64,000 nucleotides of DNA from positions 124,001-188,000 of the forward strand of contig NZ_JAHBRW010000003.1 of the NCBI RefSeq assembly GCF_018398315.1, read 5' to 3'. The DNA comes from Chelatococcus sp. YT9 (GTDB lineage: Bacteria; Pseudomonadota; Alphaproteobacteria; Rhizobiales; Beijerinckiaceae). The position numbers were made by a program, and so were the translations under genes. The first letter of the stretch is position 1. Each line of letters begins with the position of its first letter. This document shows, one piece after another, positions 27,039-34,946 of the stretch. Below the pieces are notes generated by a model. That model made no database searches and had not been told where the DNA came from. It saw nothing but the letters and a program-made list of their open reading frames with translations.

Positions 27039-27789
27039 CACAAGGCAAGGGATGCGCTTCGGCGCGTCTCTTCCCTATCGTCACAGCCCCATGGGTCACC
27101 ACGGTGTGTGCTGGTCTGGCGCATCATGGATAGCCATGGGATGGCACGATGCTAGATCGCCGGAACCACGGAGCTATGTGAGAACCCATGGAATGCCCTC
27201 GGGAATGCCGGAAATTTTAGGAACCAACGCGAAACGGTCACATGTGCCTACGCCACATGTATGCGCATACTCGCACGCCTTGCGCCCCTGTTCACGCGTT
27301 TGCTCTTATGAGAGCGTCATATTTGCAGTGTCTCATGCTAACACATTGAAAAACACTCGGGATTTGACGGCGAAGTGAACCTGCGCGCGTTATGACGCTT
27401 CATGCATACGCATAACGCGATTTACAGCGTTACAGCTTTCGCGCTTATCTCGTAACACGTTGTTTTTATTCACGATTTTCTGCGCGATGCTTCGTTTTGA
27501 GCGCTTTTCGCGTCATTCGCGCGTTTCAGCTAACGCATTGTTTTGACTCATGTTCTCTCGTTACGTGTAATCGCACGCTCCTCCTCGTGTGTATTTTCTC
27601 GCTTTCGTCGTGCGCGTTCTAAGTCATTGTTTTTGATTCGTCTTTTTCAGCACGCGTCGATTTTTGACGAATTTTCGCTTTTATTCGCTCATTTCTGTTG
27701 TTCCCCTTACCTCGATAATTAAACACTTACTTATGCAGATGAACACAACGCATCGCATAACACACAACACTCAAACGCGAGTAACTGAC
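27039..27789. other. Gene-free stretch holding CCATGG sites and TAAC-type direct repeats
   Basis: CCATGG occurs at 27089, 27134 and 27186. The half from about 27300 is AT-richer and pyrimidine-biased, with many CGCG and GCGC words, and carries the spaced direct repeats listed separately. No gene is supported. Confidence 0.5.
27339..27640 (+). repeat. Four spaced direct repeats, consensus TAACRCRTTGTTTT
   Basis: Copies are TAACACATTGA at 27339, TAACACGTTGTTTTTATTCA at 27453, TAACGCATTGTTTTGACTCA at 27531 and TAAGTCATTGTTTTTGATTC at 27620. The spacings are 114, 78 and 89 bases. They precede the gene split by the IS21 element. They could be operators, promoter -35 copies (TTGTTTT) or iteron-like sites. 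Confidence 0.45.
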
Positions 27790-28092
27790 ATGACAAACGT
27801 TGCTGATTTTCGCGCTTCTCTCGTCGCTGCTATTGACGCGCGCATTGCTTACGAGAAAGACAAAGACGCTGATAACATGTCTATGCGAAAGACGCTTGCG
27901 AACATTCGCAAGAGCGCTGATCATGATCGCATCGCTGAAATCATGCTCGCGTCGCAGTGCGATACTAATCGCATCAATCGCAGTGAGCGCAGCAACGCAC
28001 GTTACAACGTCTATGCGTATGAGAAAGATATCAACATTGCACGCTCTATCGCACGCGTGAACGCTCTCAATCACTATACGCGCGCTATCTTT
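27790..28092 (+). pseudogene. 5' half of a gene split by the IS21 element
   Basis: From the ATG at 27790 this codes MTNVADFRASLVAAIDARIA, a helix AYEKDKDADNMSMRKTLANI, and SRNxxR-like segment NRSERSNARYNVYAYEKDIN. It is cut at codon 101 (Ala-Ile-Phe) by the IS at 28093. Removing the IS plus one copy of the 6-bp duplication joins it in frame to 30432-30734, restoring an intact protein of about 201 residues. Proteins of this type (helical, ending in a Ser/Thr-rich stretch and a short winged end) are, from memory, found as hypothetical genes of phages and plasmids in proteobacteria. The base composition is much more AT-rich than the neighbouring IS. Confidence 0.75.
28087..28092 (+). repeat. Target duplication ATCTTT, left copy
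   Basis: Identical to 30426-30431; directly abuts the IS end TGTCAG. Confidence 0.75.
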
Positions 28093-28155
28093 TGTCAGTG
28101 GGCGTGTAATTCTCCGCAAAAGTGGGCTTTGAAAATTCCCTGATTGTTGGAGCTG

Positions 28156-28197
28156 GTTGCCCAACGTGCCGGGGTTAACCCCGGCACGTTGGGCAAC
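28156..28197. repeat. 42-bp perfect palindrome inside the IS
   Basis: Twenty-one-base arms (GTTGCCCAACGTGCCGGGG... and its exact complement) meet at GTTAAC with no spacer. It lies between the IS left end and the istA ribosome site. As RNA it would form a very stable hairpin; as DNA it could extrude. It may block read-through transcription into istA or bind the transposase. Confidence 0.85.
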
Positions 28198-28238
28198 TCC
28201 AAAATCGGCGCGATGACCTTCTGCGGGAGGCTGTGCCG

Positions 28239-29495
28239 ATGATCCGACTTGGAGAAGCCATGATGATACTTGAGTTGCATCGGCAGGGGCTGTCGGTGAC
28301 GGCGATCGCGCGTCGAACGGGGCGCGATCCCAAGACCGTGCGCAAATACATCGAGCGGGGCGTTGAGGTGCCGGCTTACGGCCCGCGCGTGGCAGGCCGA
28401 CCGAGCAAGATCGCGCCCTACTTGGATTTTCTGCGCGAACGGGTGAAAGCATTCCCAGACCTGACGGCCTCACGCCTGACCCGCGAGATCAGGGAGATGG
28501 GCTATGCTGGCGCCTACACGGCGGTGAAGCGCTATCTGGCGGCGATCCGACCTGAGCATGACCCCAAGCCCTACGAGGTCCGCTTCGAGACCAAAGCCGG
28601 CGTGCAAGGCCAGGTCGACTTCGCCCGCTTCGTGGTGGAGTTCACCGATGAGCCCGGCGTGGCGCGCATCGTCTGGCTGTTCAGCATGGTATTGGGCTTC
28701 TCGCGCTTCCTCTTCGCCCGCTATGTGTTGCACCAAGACCTGCAAACGCTGCTGCGCTGTCATATGCAGGCCTTCGAGGCTCTGGACGGTGTGCCGATCG
28801 AGATCCTGTACGACCGGATGAAGACCGCGGTGACCGGCGAGGATGACCAGGGGCACATCGTCTACAATACCTCGCTGCTGGCGCTGGCGAAGCACTACCG
28901 GTTCCAGCCCAGGGCGTGCCGACCCTACCGCGCGAAGACGAAGGGGAAAGTGGAGCGGCCGTTCCGCTATATCCGCGAGGACTTCTTCCTGGGGCGGTCC
29001 TTTCGAAACATGGAGAATCTCAACGCCCAGCTCATCGACTGGCTCGACACGGTTGCCAATGTACGGGTGCATGGCACGACCCAACGCGTGGTGACCGAGG
29101 CCTTCTACGAGGAGCACGAAGAGTTGCAGCGCTTGCCCGAGCACCGCTTCAACGCTGTCCTGAGGCTCGAGAGGCGGGTCAGCCATGACGGGCTCGTGGC
29201 GGTGGGCGGCAACTATTACAGCGTGCCCGATCGAACGCGGCGCGTCGTCGAGATCGAGCAACTGCCGGATCTGATCCGCGTCGTCGACCGCGGTATCGTC
29301 GTTGCCGAACACCCGATTCTGGAAGGACGCCGGCAATATCGTATCGACCAGCGCCATCGCACCGGACGACCTCAGCCGAGAATGGATGAGCGGCCGATGA
29401 CGATGATCGGCCGTATCGGTGACCATGTGCCGCGGCGCTCACTGGCCATCTATGAAGCTATCGGTGCGAGCCTGGCCACGGAGGGGCGGCCATGA
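28239..29495 (+). CDS. istA: IS21-family transposase IstA
   Basis: This 418-residue transposase starts at the ATG at 28239, which has GGAGG eight bases upstream; a GTG at 28233 is too close to that site. The N-terminus has a helix-turn-helix (LSVTAIARRTGRDPKTVRKY). The integrase core shows the DDE residues in QGQVDFARFVVEF, EILYDRMKTAV and TKGKVERPFRYIRED. The C-terminus has the usual beta domain (VGGNYYSVPDRTRRVVEI). It acts with IstB to insert the element. Its stop overlaps the istB start. Confidence 0.95.
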   Translation: MIRLGEAMMILELHRQGLSVTAIARRTGRDPKTVRKYIERGVEVPAYGPRVAGRPSKIAPYLDFLRERVKAFPDLTASRLTREIREMGYAGAYTAVKRYLAAIRPEHDPKPYEVRFETKAGVQGQVDFARFVVEFTDEPGVARIVWLFSMVLGFSRFLFARYVLHQDLQTLLRCHMQAFEALDGVPIEILYDRMKTAVTGEDDQGHIVYNTSLLALAKHYRFQPRACRPYRAKTKGKVERPFRYIREDFFLGRSFRNMENLNAQLIDWLDTVANVRVHGTTQRVVTEAFYEEHEELQRLPEHRFNAVLRLERRVSHDGLVAVGGNYYSVPDRTRRVVEIEQLPDLIRVVDRGIVVAEHPILEGRRQYRIDQRHRTGRPQPRMDERPMTMIGRIGDHVPRRSLAIYEAIGASLATEGRP

Positions 29496-30349
29496 ACGGC
29501 GTCGCGCCAGTCACGCGTATCGACTCCATCCGCAAAAGCCTGGTCAGCCTCAAGATGCCCCGGGCGCTTGAGATCCTCGATGCAACCCTGCGGCGTATAG
29601 AACAAGGCCAGATCGATGGCATCGAGGCGTTCGACGAACTGCTCGGCGAAGAATTGTCGCTGCGCGAAAACCGACGGATCAAGGCCGCTCTGCGCATGGC
29701 ACGGCTGCCTGTCGTGAAAACGCTCGCCGGCTACGACTTCTCGTTCCAGCCATCGCTCGACAGGAACCGTATCCTTGCTCTTGCCGGCCTCGACTTCATC
29801 GAGCGCGCAGAGGTCGTCCATTTGCTGTGGCCGCCGGGCACCGGCAAAAGCCACATTGCCACCGCGCTTGCAGTCGAGGCCGTGCGCGCTGGGAAAGCGG
29901 TCTACTTCATCCCGCTCGCCGATCTCATCGCTCAGCTCGCCAAGGCCGAACGCGAAGGAACGCTCCGCGAGAAGATTCGCTTCCTGACAAGAGCCTCGCT
30001 GCTCGTCGTCGATGAGATCGGATATCTGCCGGTCACACCGGGCGGGGCCAACCTGTTCTTCCAGTTGGTCAACGCCCGCTACGAAAAGGGCGCCATGATC
30101 CTCACCTCGAACCGCGGCTTTGCCGAATGGGGTGAGGTCTTCGGCGATCCTGTCGTTGCCACCGCGCTGCTCGACAGGCTGCTGCACCATGCCGTCGTCA
30201 TCCAGATCGAAGGGTCCAGCTATCGCATGCGTGAGCACGCCGCGCTTGTACCCGAAAACCTGCGAAACAGTGCCACATTCAATCCGCCGCAGCCCAAACG
30301 CCGTGGCAGACCACCGACGAAAGGAAACTCCGAGCACGAATACAAATGA
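29492..30349 (+). CDS. istB: IS21-family ATPase IstB with altered Walker A
   Basis: This 285-residue AAA+ ATPase works with IstA in target selection. Walker A reads LLWPPGTGKSH: the first glycine of GPPGTGKS is a tryptophan (TGG at 29828), which could impair ATP binding. Walker B is SLLVVDEIGYLPVT and sensor/arginine segments follow (MILTSNRGFAEWGEVF, ATALLDRLLHHAVVIQIEG). The C-terminal tail is basic. ATGA overlap with istA implies coupled translation. Confidence 0.93.
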   Translation: MNGVAPVTRIDSIRKSLVSLKMPRALEILDATLRRIEQGQIDGIEAFDELLGEELSLRENRRIKAALRMARLPVVKTLAGYDFSFQPSLDRNRILALAGLDFIERAEVVHLLWPPGTGKSHIATALAVEAVRAGKAVYFIPLADLIAQLAKAEREGTLREKIRFLTRASLLVVDEIGYLPVTPGGANLFFQLVNARYEKGAMILTSNRGFAEWGEVFGDPVVATALLDRLLHHAVVIQIEGSSYRMREHAALVPENLRNSATFNPPQPKRRGRPPTKGNSEHEYK

Positions 30350-30425
30350 TTACTGACCATCCCGTACCGACAGAATAGGGAATTTTAGGCGCCCACATCT
30401 GCGGAAACTTCGGTGCTCATTGACA

Positions 30426-30734
30426 ATCTTTCTCGCAGCGCTTGCACTCGAAGCAAATGAGATGACGCTTACGCATAAAGACGCTATCAGCGCTTGTTCG
30501 TTGCACTGCAAGACGAGTGACGCAAAGCGCGAGAAAATTATCGCAGCTGCGAAGTATCAAAAGCATGTTGCTGCTAATACTGCTAGCACGCAATCGAGCT
30601 CGTCTATCAATGCACTGCAAGCTTTCGACGTTCTGACAGAAGCGCGCGACGCTGCAAACACAATCGTTTACAAAATCAATCGCGATGCTTGCGCGACGCA
30701 AGAGCTAGCGCAGTATCTGAACGTGACTTTGTGA
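30426..30734 (+). pseudogene. 3' half of the gene split by the IS21 element
   Basis: This starts with the right copy of the target duplication ATCTTT and continues in the frame of the 5' half (27790-28092): LAALALEANEMTLTHKDAIS, KREKIIAAAKYQKHVAANT, a Ser/Thr-rich turn STQSSSSINAL, and a small C-terminal unit DAANTIVYKINRDACATQEL ending at 30734. Without the IS this is the second half of a protein of about 201 residues. Confidence 0.75.
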
Positions 30735-30748
30735 TGCGCGTTTAGATC

Positions 30749-30782
30749 GCTAGAGAGAGTGTTACAGCACGCTCTCTCTAGC
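30749..30782 (+). terminator. Hairpin after the split gene
   Basis: GCTAGAGAGAG pairs with CTCTCTCTAGC around about 12 bases, 15 bases past the stop codon. No T run follows, so it may be a factor-dependent terminator or a stability hairpin. Confidence 0.55.
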
Positions 30783-31084
30783 ATCACGCTACACATACAG
30801 CGCGCAACGCATGAGCGCGCTGTTTGACTCTCTAAAGCGATCAGAGAGCGTGTCGCTTTCGTGCAACAATCTGATCGCAGTCGATTTTTTGAGAAAAATG
30901 CGAAGTCTTAGATTGACGGGATGGGCGCCTATACGTTCCCGCCTGGCTTCACCTTACTCCGGCAAGCACCCTTGGAGTTGCCACCGATCTATCCCGGCGA
31001 TCGTCCTTGGAGCCCGGTTCGTGTGTACCTTCAACTCAGCATTTTCAGCTGCTATCATAAGGCCAGCCTTGGAGGGAGGGTACG
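30783..31084. other. Intergenic stretch upstream of the nuclease-like gene
   Basis: No gene is supported. Composition changes from AT-rich to GC-balanced near 30.92 kb, a likely right border of the island. GGAGGGAGGG lies at the end and serves the next gene. Confidence 0.45.
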
Positions 31085-31921
31085 GTGAAAGAGGGTGAAG
31101 TTCAGGCTGAGCGATTTCTCAAAGCGCGCGGTTTCACAAACATTAGGTACGAGCCGTGCCCTAATCAGACACCCGATTTTCTGATAAACAATGATATTGC
31201 CGTAGAGGTGCGTCTCGTTGAAAAGCACCATCCGAATGGGTCAAAGAGAGGATACGAAAGTTCTCGCCAGATCCAGAGGCCGTTGTCACGTTTTTTGGAT
31301 AAGTATCTGAAGAAACTTGGGCCTCGCCCAGCAGATGAGTGCACCTGGTATTTTTCATACTGGTTCAAACGCCCCTTGGATATAAGAAAATTGGAGCGTC
31401 ACCTGGACGCGGTTCTTCTTCCGTTCGTCGCTAGCCGGAATAAGCAGCCCTTTGATCACAAAATCTCTGATAACTTCCGCTTCAGTGTGAAACGCGCTCA
31501 CACTGAGCACGCGAACTTATTTGTCCGTGGACTTGTAGCGGATCATCAGGCGCAGGGTTTCCCAGCATGCGACCTAGTGGACAGCCTGAAGATCGCAATC
31601 GAGGAAAAGTCCGAGAAGATTAGCTCGGTGAAGGACGACTACCGTTACTGGTGGCTCATACTTGTCGACTCAATCGGCTACGCAGACACGGATCTGGAGT
31701 ACGTGGAGATGCCTCCGCCAGGATTGTTCGACAGAGTCACTCTCATTCATCCCTTTGATGCTGAGATCTCGCAGCAAATTCACCCCTTGCCTGAAGGGCA
31801 GAAGTTTCCATCCTCATCGAGGGTCTTTCGCCCGATCCGTGCGCAAGCGGAGTACTTCTTTTTTTCCAATACTCCCGCACCTCCGGAAGCGGATGAGCGA
31901 TGCGAGAACAAAGCGCGGTGA
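31085..31921 (+). CDS. Putative PD-(D/E)XK nuclease-fold protein
   Basis: This 278-residue protein starts at the GTG at 31085 with GGAGGGAGGG upstream. The N-terminus matches the restriction-endonuclease-like core: helix GEVQAERFLKARGFTNI, then QTPDFLINNDIAVEVRLVEK, giving Pro30-Asp31 ... Glu41-Val-Arg43. The usual lysine of ExK is Arg, which occurs in some members and also in inactive ones. The remaining 230 residues have helices and a Trp/Tyr-rich block (YRYWWLILVDSIGYADTD). The gene stands alone, so it is not an obvious restriction-modification partner. It could be a defence nuclease or a DNA-repair type protein; activity is unproven. Confidence 0.6.
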   Translation: MKEGEVQAERFLKARGFTNIRYEPCPNQTPDFLINNDIAVEVRLVEKHHPNGSKRGYESSRQIQRPLSRFLDKYLKKLGPRPADECTWYFSYWFKRPLDIRKLERHLDAVLLPFVASRNKQPFDHKISDNFRFSVKRAHTEHANLFVRGLVADHQAQGFPACDLVDSLKIAIEEKSEKISSVKDDYRYWWLILVDSIGYADTDLEYVEMPPPGLFDRVTLIHPFDAEISQQIHPLPEGQKFPSSSRVFRPIRAQAEYFFFSNTPAPPEADERCENKAR

Positions 31922-31991
31922 TCTTCATGCCGAGAGAACGCTGAAATTCCGCTGACGTCAGCTGCATTGGTGGGATCGGAGCCGCTCTTGA

Positions 31992-32252
31992 TTAATCCCA
32001 CTTCTCGTCGGAAGGGTGCGTCTCCAGGTAGAGGTTCGTCGCAGCCTCGAACATCTCACGCATCTTCATGCGCCGCTTGGCAGCCTCGATCTTGAAGCGG
32101 ACCGCAAACCTGGTGTCCATCCGGAAGGTCATCTCCGTCTGGCTCTCAGATGCGGGCTTCGAGAGTGTGTCCGAGGCATCCTGGCTGCGGGGAATCGGAA
32201 CAGCGATGCGGGGCTTGCGAGCTGCGGGCGCCTTCTTCGTCGTCTCACTCAT
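31992..32252 (-). CDS. ParG-like ribbon-helix-helix partition protein
   Basis: This is an 86-residue protein with a basic, proline-rich, flexible N-terminus (KKAPAARKPRIAVPIPR) and a C-terminal ribbon-helix-helix: TEMTFRMDTRFAVRFKIEA followed by KRRMKMREMFEAATNLYLE. That is the layout of ParG/CopG-type centromere-binding and autorepressor proteins. It follows the truncated parA on the same strand with overlapping stop and start (ATGA). The protein looks intact, but with the ATPase cut down it probably no longer partitions this replicon, which has repAB for that. Confidence 0.7.
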   Translation of the reverse strand: MSETTKKAPAARKPRIAVPIPRSQDASDTLSKPASESQTEMTFRMDTRFAVRFKIEAAKRRMKMREMFEAATNLYLETHPSDEKWD

Positions 32253-32590
32253 CGCTTCTTCTCCGTCAACGCACTGGCCGTGGATACGATCTCGGCGGCG
32301 ACCTCGGCCGCGCGGTCATTGAGGGTGGGGAGGGTCGCCTCGGTCAGAGCACGGCCAAGGTTCTGAGCGTTCTGATAGCTCTGCCGCGAGGGGAGATCCG
32401 TACCGACGACCTTATAGCCGGCGCCTTCGATGAAATCCCGTGCCTCCTGCACCGCAGCCGGGCTGTCGAGGCTCATGTTGATCACGAACAGGATCTTTTT
32501 GCCCTGGATCGAGCGCGCCTTGAGCTCGTGGGCAAACTTCACCTGCGGCACCATATCAGCGACCGTCGTTGAGGTCGCGAGAGCCGCCAC
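32249..32590 (-). pseudogene. ParA-type ATPase, 5' half missing
   Basis: Only the C-terminal half of a ParA/MinD-type ATPase is present: ELKARSIQGKKILFVINMSL, then AAVQEARDFIEGAGYKVVGT and LPSRQSYQNAQNLGRALTEA. The Walker A half that should precede it is gone; sequence upstream of about 32600 belongs to the plus-strand antitoxin gene region. The cut edge lies where the antitoxin promoter begins, as if the toxin-antitoxin pair replaced the front of the gene. Confidence 0.75.
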
Positions 32591-32646
32591 TTGAACCCCT
32601 CTGCCGGGGTCGTAATATGAGATCGAGACACACGACGGAGGTAGTG

Positions 32647-32916
32647 ATGGGCATCGCTATCAAGAAGCACATGAAGGAGGCCGATCTCCGCGCGATTCAA
32701 AAGGGGATCGAGGCTGGCGGATCGATCGAGGTGGAATTTGAAGGCAAGATCCTCACCCTAACTCGCAAGTCCACAGAGCTTTCAGAGTTGGGCCGCAAGG
32801 GTTCACCCAAGCCAGATGGCCGCAAGACCTCCGAGCTCTTTATCGTGCCGGGCACGGCAGACGAGCGATTCGAGGCGCCTACGCGCCGGCGCAGGAGAAT
32901 CGATATTTTCGAATGA
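32647..32916 (+). CDS. Antitoxin-like small protein of a VapBC-type pair
   Basis: This 89-residue protein starts MGIAIKKHMKEADLRAIQKG and holds a short beta hairpin IEVEFEGKILTLTRK, typical of small DNA-binding antitoxin N-termini, then a basic tail (ETRRRRRIDIF-like). Its stop overlaps the start of the PIN-domain gene (ATGA). By position it should neutralise and autoregulate that toxin. The family is not one I can name exactly. Confidence 0.6.
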   Translation: MGIAIKKHMKEADLRAIQKGIEAGGSIEVEFEGKILTLTRKSTELSELGRKGSPKPDGRKTSELFIVPGTADERFEAPTRRRRRIDIFE

Positions 32917-33343
32917 CATATCTGCTCGACACCAACGCGATTTCTGAAACGGTCAATTTTGACACCAAATGGGAAGTCCAGTCGGTAAGAGCGTGGTTCG
33001 ATAGCTTGACATTCAGGAGCTGTGGATATCCGTTGTCACGCTATCGGAGCTTGAGGTTGGTGTCTCACGAAAGGAAGCCAAAGGGGAGGGGAAGAGACTC
33101 CGCGAATGGCTGCGAACGACCGAGAAGATTTTTGACGGTCGCATTCACGATTTCCGACGCTCGCAAGTCCCGCTCATCGACTCTATGCACCCGCCACACC
33201 TCCGGTCGATGGACTTCGACGAGTTGATCGCCGCAACGGCTCTAGAGCATCAACATACGGTCGTGACGAGGAACGTTAAGCACTTCACCCGGCTACGCGT
33301 TGAGATCCCGGTCATCAATCCCTGGGACTACGAGGCGCGCTAG
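32913..33343 (+). pseudogene. VapC-type PIN-domain toxin, frameshifted
   Basis: The start MTYLLDTNAISETVNF carries the first PIN acidic residue. After codon 31 (FDSL) the frame is lost, and the natural continuation lies one frame over: DIQELWISVVTLSELEVGVS, later DFDELIAATALEHQHTVVTR and NVKHFTRL, ending ...NPWDYEAR at 33343. The span of 431 nt is one base short of 143 codons plus stop, so one G lost at about 33011 explains it. The family cuts RNA, often tRNA. Here the toxin should be dead while the antitoxin is intact. Confidence 0.85.
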
Positions 33344-33345
33344 CT

Positions 33346-33432
33346 TCACGGCAGGTGCATGAGAAGAAGCGCGAGCCAGAAGACAACCCCGACGCTGACG
33401 AGAACCAGCTGGATCTTATCGGGGTCGTCCAT
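33346..33432 (-). CDS. 28-residue membrane peptide, coupled to the kinase gene
   Basis: The sequence is MDDPDKIQLVLVSVGVVFWL plus ALLLMHLP: an acidic start and one hydrophobic helix. Its ATG overlaps the kinase stop (TGATG), suggesting translational coupling. It may be a small membrane peptide of phage origin, or a chance ORF. Confidence 0.4.
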   Translation of the reverse strand: MDDPDKIQLVLVSVGVVFWLALLLMHLP

Positions 33433-33996
33433 CACGCGACCTCTCTTTCCTGATCCGTGTAGCGCTGGAGAACGGCGATCACCTTCTCTTCCAGGTCGCT
33501 GACAGCACCGTCATTCTCGATCCAGAAGTCCACGACCGACTCGTCGAACTTGTCGAAGATGAAAGGCGACGGCTCGGCTCCAGGCCGGGTGATCCCGATC
33601 ACCACACCACCGAGGCTTTGGTAGAACAGCCCCTGGTTCTTGCGCACCGAGCCGAATGAGTAGGAGCGCGAGGGATCGAGCTTTCGGGTCGACATGAAGG
33701 GCATGGCGAAATCCCCGAGCATGTCCTCAGCGATTGCCCAACTCTCCGAGGATCTCCCGGTTCTGCCAGCGACGCCCGAGAATTTCCGTGTGCCGGGTTT
33801 TACCCTCCTGGGTAAACACGTCTTCTGGCGCGAGGCCGAGCCAATCCATGGCGATCTTGCGGAGCGGAAGTCCGTCATCCACCGGTTCGACCGCGAAGCG
33901 ATCCGCTAGGATCCTCTGGACCGAGGACTTCCCACTATTCGGATAGCCGCACAGGGCGATGGGTTGGGGAATTTTCAGACGTGGATTCGACGACAA
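33432..33996 (-). pseudogene. P-loop kinase-like protein, frameshifted
   Basis: The N-terminal frame (start at 33996) has IALCGYPNSGKSSVQRILAD, a P-loop GYPNSGKS, then DDGLPLRKIAMDWLG and EGKTRHTEILGRRWQ. It hits a stop after GELGNR. The continuation is in the next frame: AEDMLGDFAMPFMSTRKLDP, SYSFGSVRKNQGLFYQSLGG and VVIGITRPG, ending at 33432. The outline fits phage-type deoxynucleoside monophosphate kinases. The span of 565 nt implies a two-base loss or one-base gain near 33735. Confidence 0.65.
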
Positions 33997-34058
33997 GGGC
34001 GGCTCCTTATTAGTAAGTATTTACTGATGATCACAGACGGTTGAAGGCGCGTCGTGCC

Positions 34059-34250
34059 TCAATGGAGATCGAGGCGACGAGCGTCAGCGGTCTCGCCGAG
34101 CCTAATCTGCTCTTTCAGACGAAGGAGGCGCCTACGAAGCTGACGGATCTCTTCCTCGAGCTCCGCGAGGCGCCTCTCCCGCTCAAGCGCCGTCTGAATG
34201 CCGTATACGAGAGGGTCGAACACATTGACGAGTTTGCGATTAGCTTTCAT
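34059..34250 (-). CDS. Small coiled-coil hypothetical protein
   Basis: This 63-residue frame starts MKANRKLVNVFDPLVYGIQT and continues in a strong heptad helix (ERERRLAELEEEIRQLRRRL). The opposite strand also has an open frame (34041-34280), but its composition is less protein-like. Start signals are weak for both. Confidence 0.4.
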   Translation of the reverse strand: MKANRKLVNVFDPLVYGIQTALERERRLAELEEEIRQLRRRLLRLKEQIRLGETADARRLDLH

Positions 34251-34276
34251 AAGGCAGCCCTTCGAGCGGGAGCGGC

Positions 34277-34942
34277 GTGATGTTGATGGCCTTCGGCATC
34301 TTTGTAGTTTTCCGGGTCTGGTACAGACAGAAAAGCATCCATCCGGCTCGAGGTGAGCCTGGCCGCACCAAATGGCTTGTAATCACCATCGCGATGATAC
34401 CCCCAATTATTATTGCGTCACAGTTTGTCGGCGCTCTGGTCGTTTCCGCGATGATCGGACTGTGGCCTCCGTTTGGGTACATTGAATTTTGGGAGTCCAT
34501 TGTTAAAGGGTCAGTTCTGGCGAATATTTGGGCTGTGATACTTCTGCCGATCTACGCTCTCGTATGTAACCTTAGAAGCCAGCGTGGGGGTTCACGCAAG
34601 CCAGCACCCCCTCGCGCGATTCCGGAAAGCGCGGTGATTCCAACCAAAAGTAGCGTGAGATCCCAAGACAAAATCGCTCGCCCGTCATACGTGACGCCTC
34701 AACCCACTGCGGCGTCTGAACCTTTGTATGATATCTTCTCCGACGCTGACGATCACCCGGCGAGTAATCAGAGCCCTCCCGACGTGAAGCGAGAAATCCC
34801 ACAATCGTTTGCTAACAGTCAGATCTCTGTCCGCAATTCGAAGGAGACATTTGATCTACAGCTCTCCATGGTCCTCGCCTTCATCTGCGCCGTCTTCATC
34901 ATACTAGCTCTGTATCGCTGGTATTATGCGGGCGCCTTCTAG
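34277..34942 (+). CDS. Hypothetical membrane protein
   Basis: This 221-residue protein has several hydrophobic segments: about residues 3-14, 33-62 (WLVITIAMIPPIIIASQFVG and on), 78-97 (ANIWAVILLPIYALVC) and a last one at 196-216 (LSMVLAFICAVFIILALYRW). Between the third and fourth is a Pro/Ser/Asp-rich cytoplasmic or periplasmic linker of about 90 residues. No family recognised. Confidence 0.5.
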   Translation: MMLMAFGIFVVFRVWYRQKSIHPARGEPGRTKWLVITIAMIPPIIIASQFVGALVVSAMIGLWPPFGYIEFWESIVKGSVLANIWAVILLPIYALVCNLRSQRGGSRKPAPPRAIPESAVIPTKSSVRSQDKIARPSYVTPQPTAASEPLYDIFSDADDHPASNQSPPDVKREIPQSFANSQISVRNSKETFDLQLSMVLAFICAVFIILALYRWYYAGAF

Positions 34943-34946
34943 ATTG

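Larger units (their letters stand above)
28093..30425 (+). mobile_element. IS21-family insertion sequence (first)
   Basis: This 2333-bp element has ends TGTCAGTGGGCGTGTAATTC and, on the other strand, TGTCAATGAGCACCGAAGTT, with further matched blocks (CCGCA, GTGGGC, AAAATTCCC) over the first 50 bases. It carries istA and istB overlapping by ATGA, is flanked by a 6-bp direct repeat ATCTTT, and has inserted into a protein-coding gene. It also holds a 42-bp perfect palindrome between the left end and istA. Confidence 0.93.

Noticed and set aside
28470-29426. 318-residue minus-strand ORF
   Set aside because: Shadow of istA on the opposite strand in GC-rich sequence.
29450-30337. 295-residue minus-strand ORF
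   Set aside because: Shadow of istB; no start signal and no domain.
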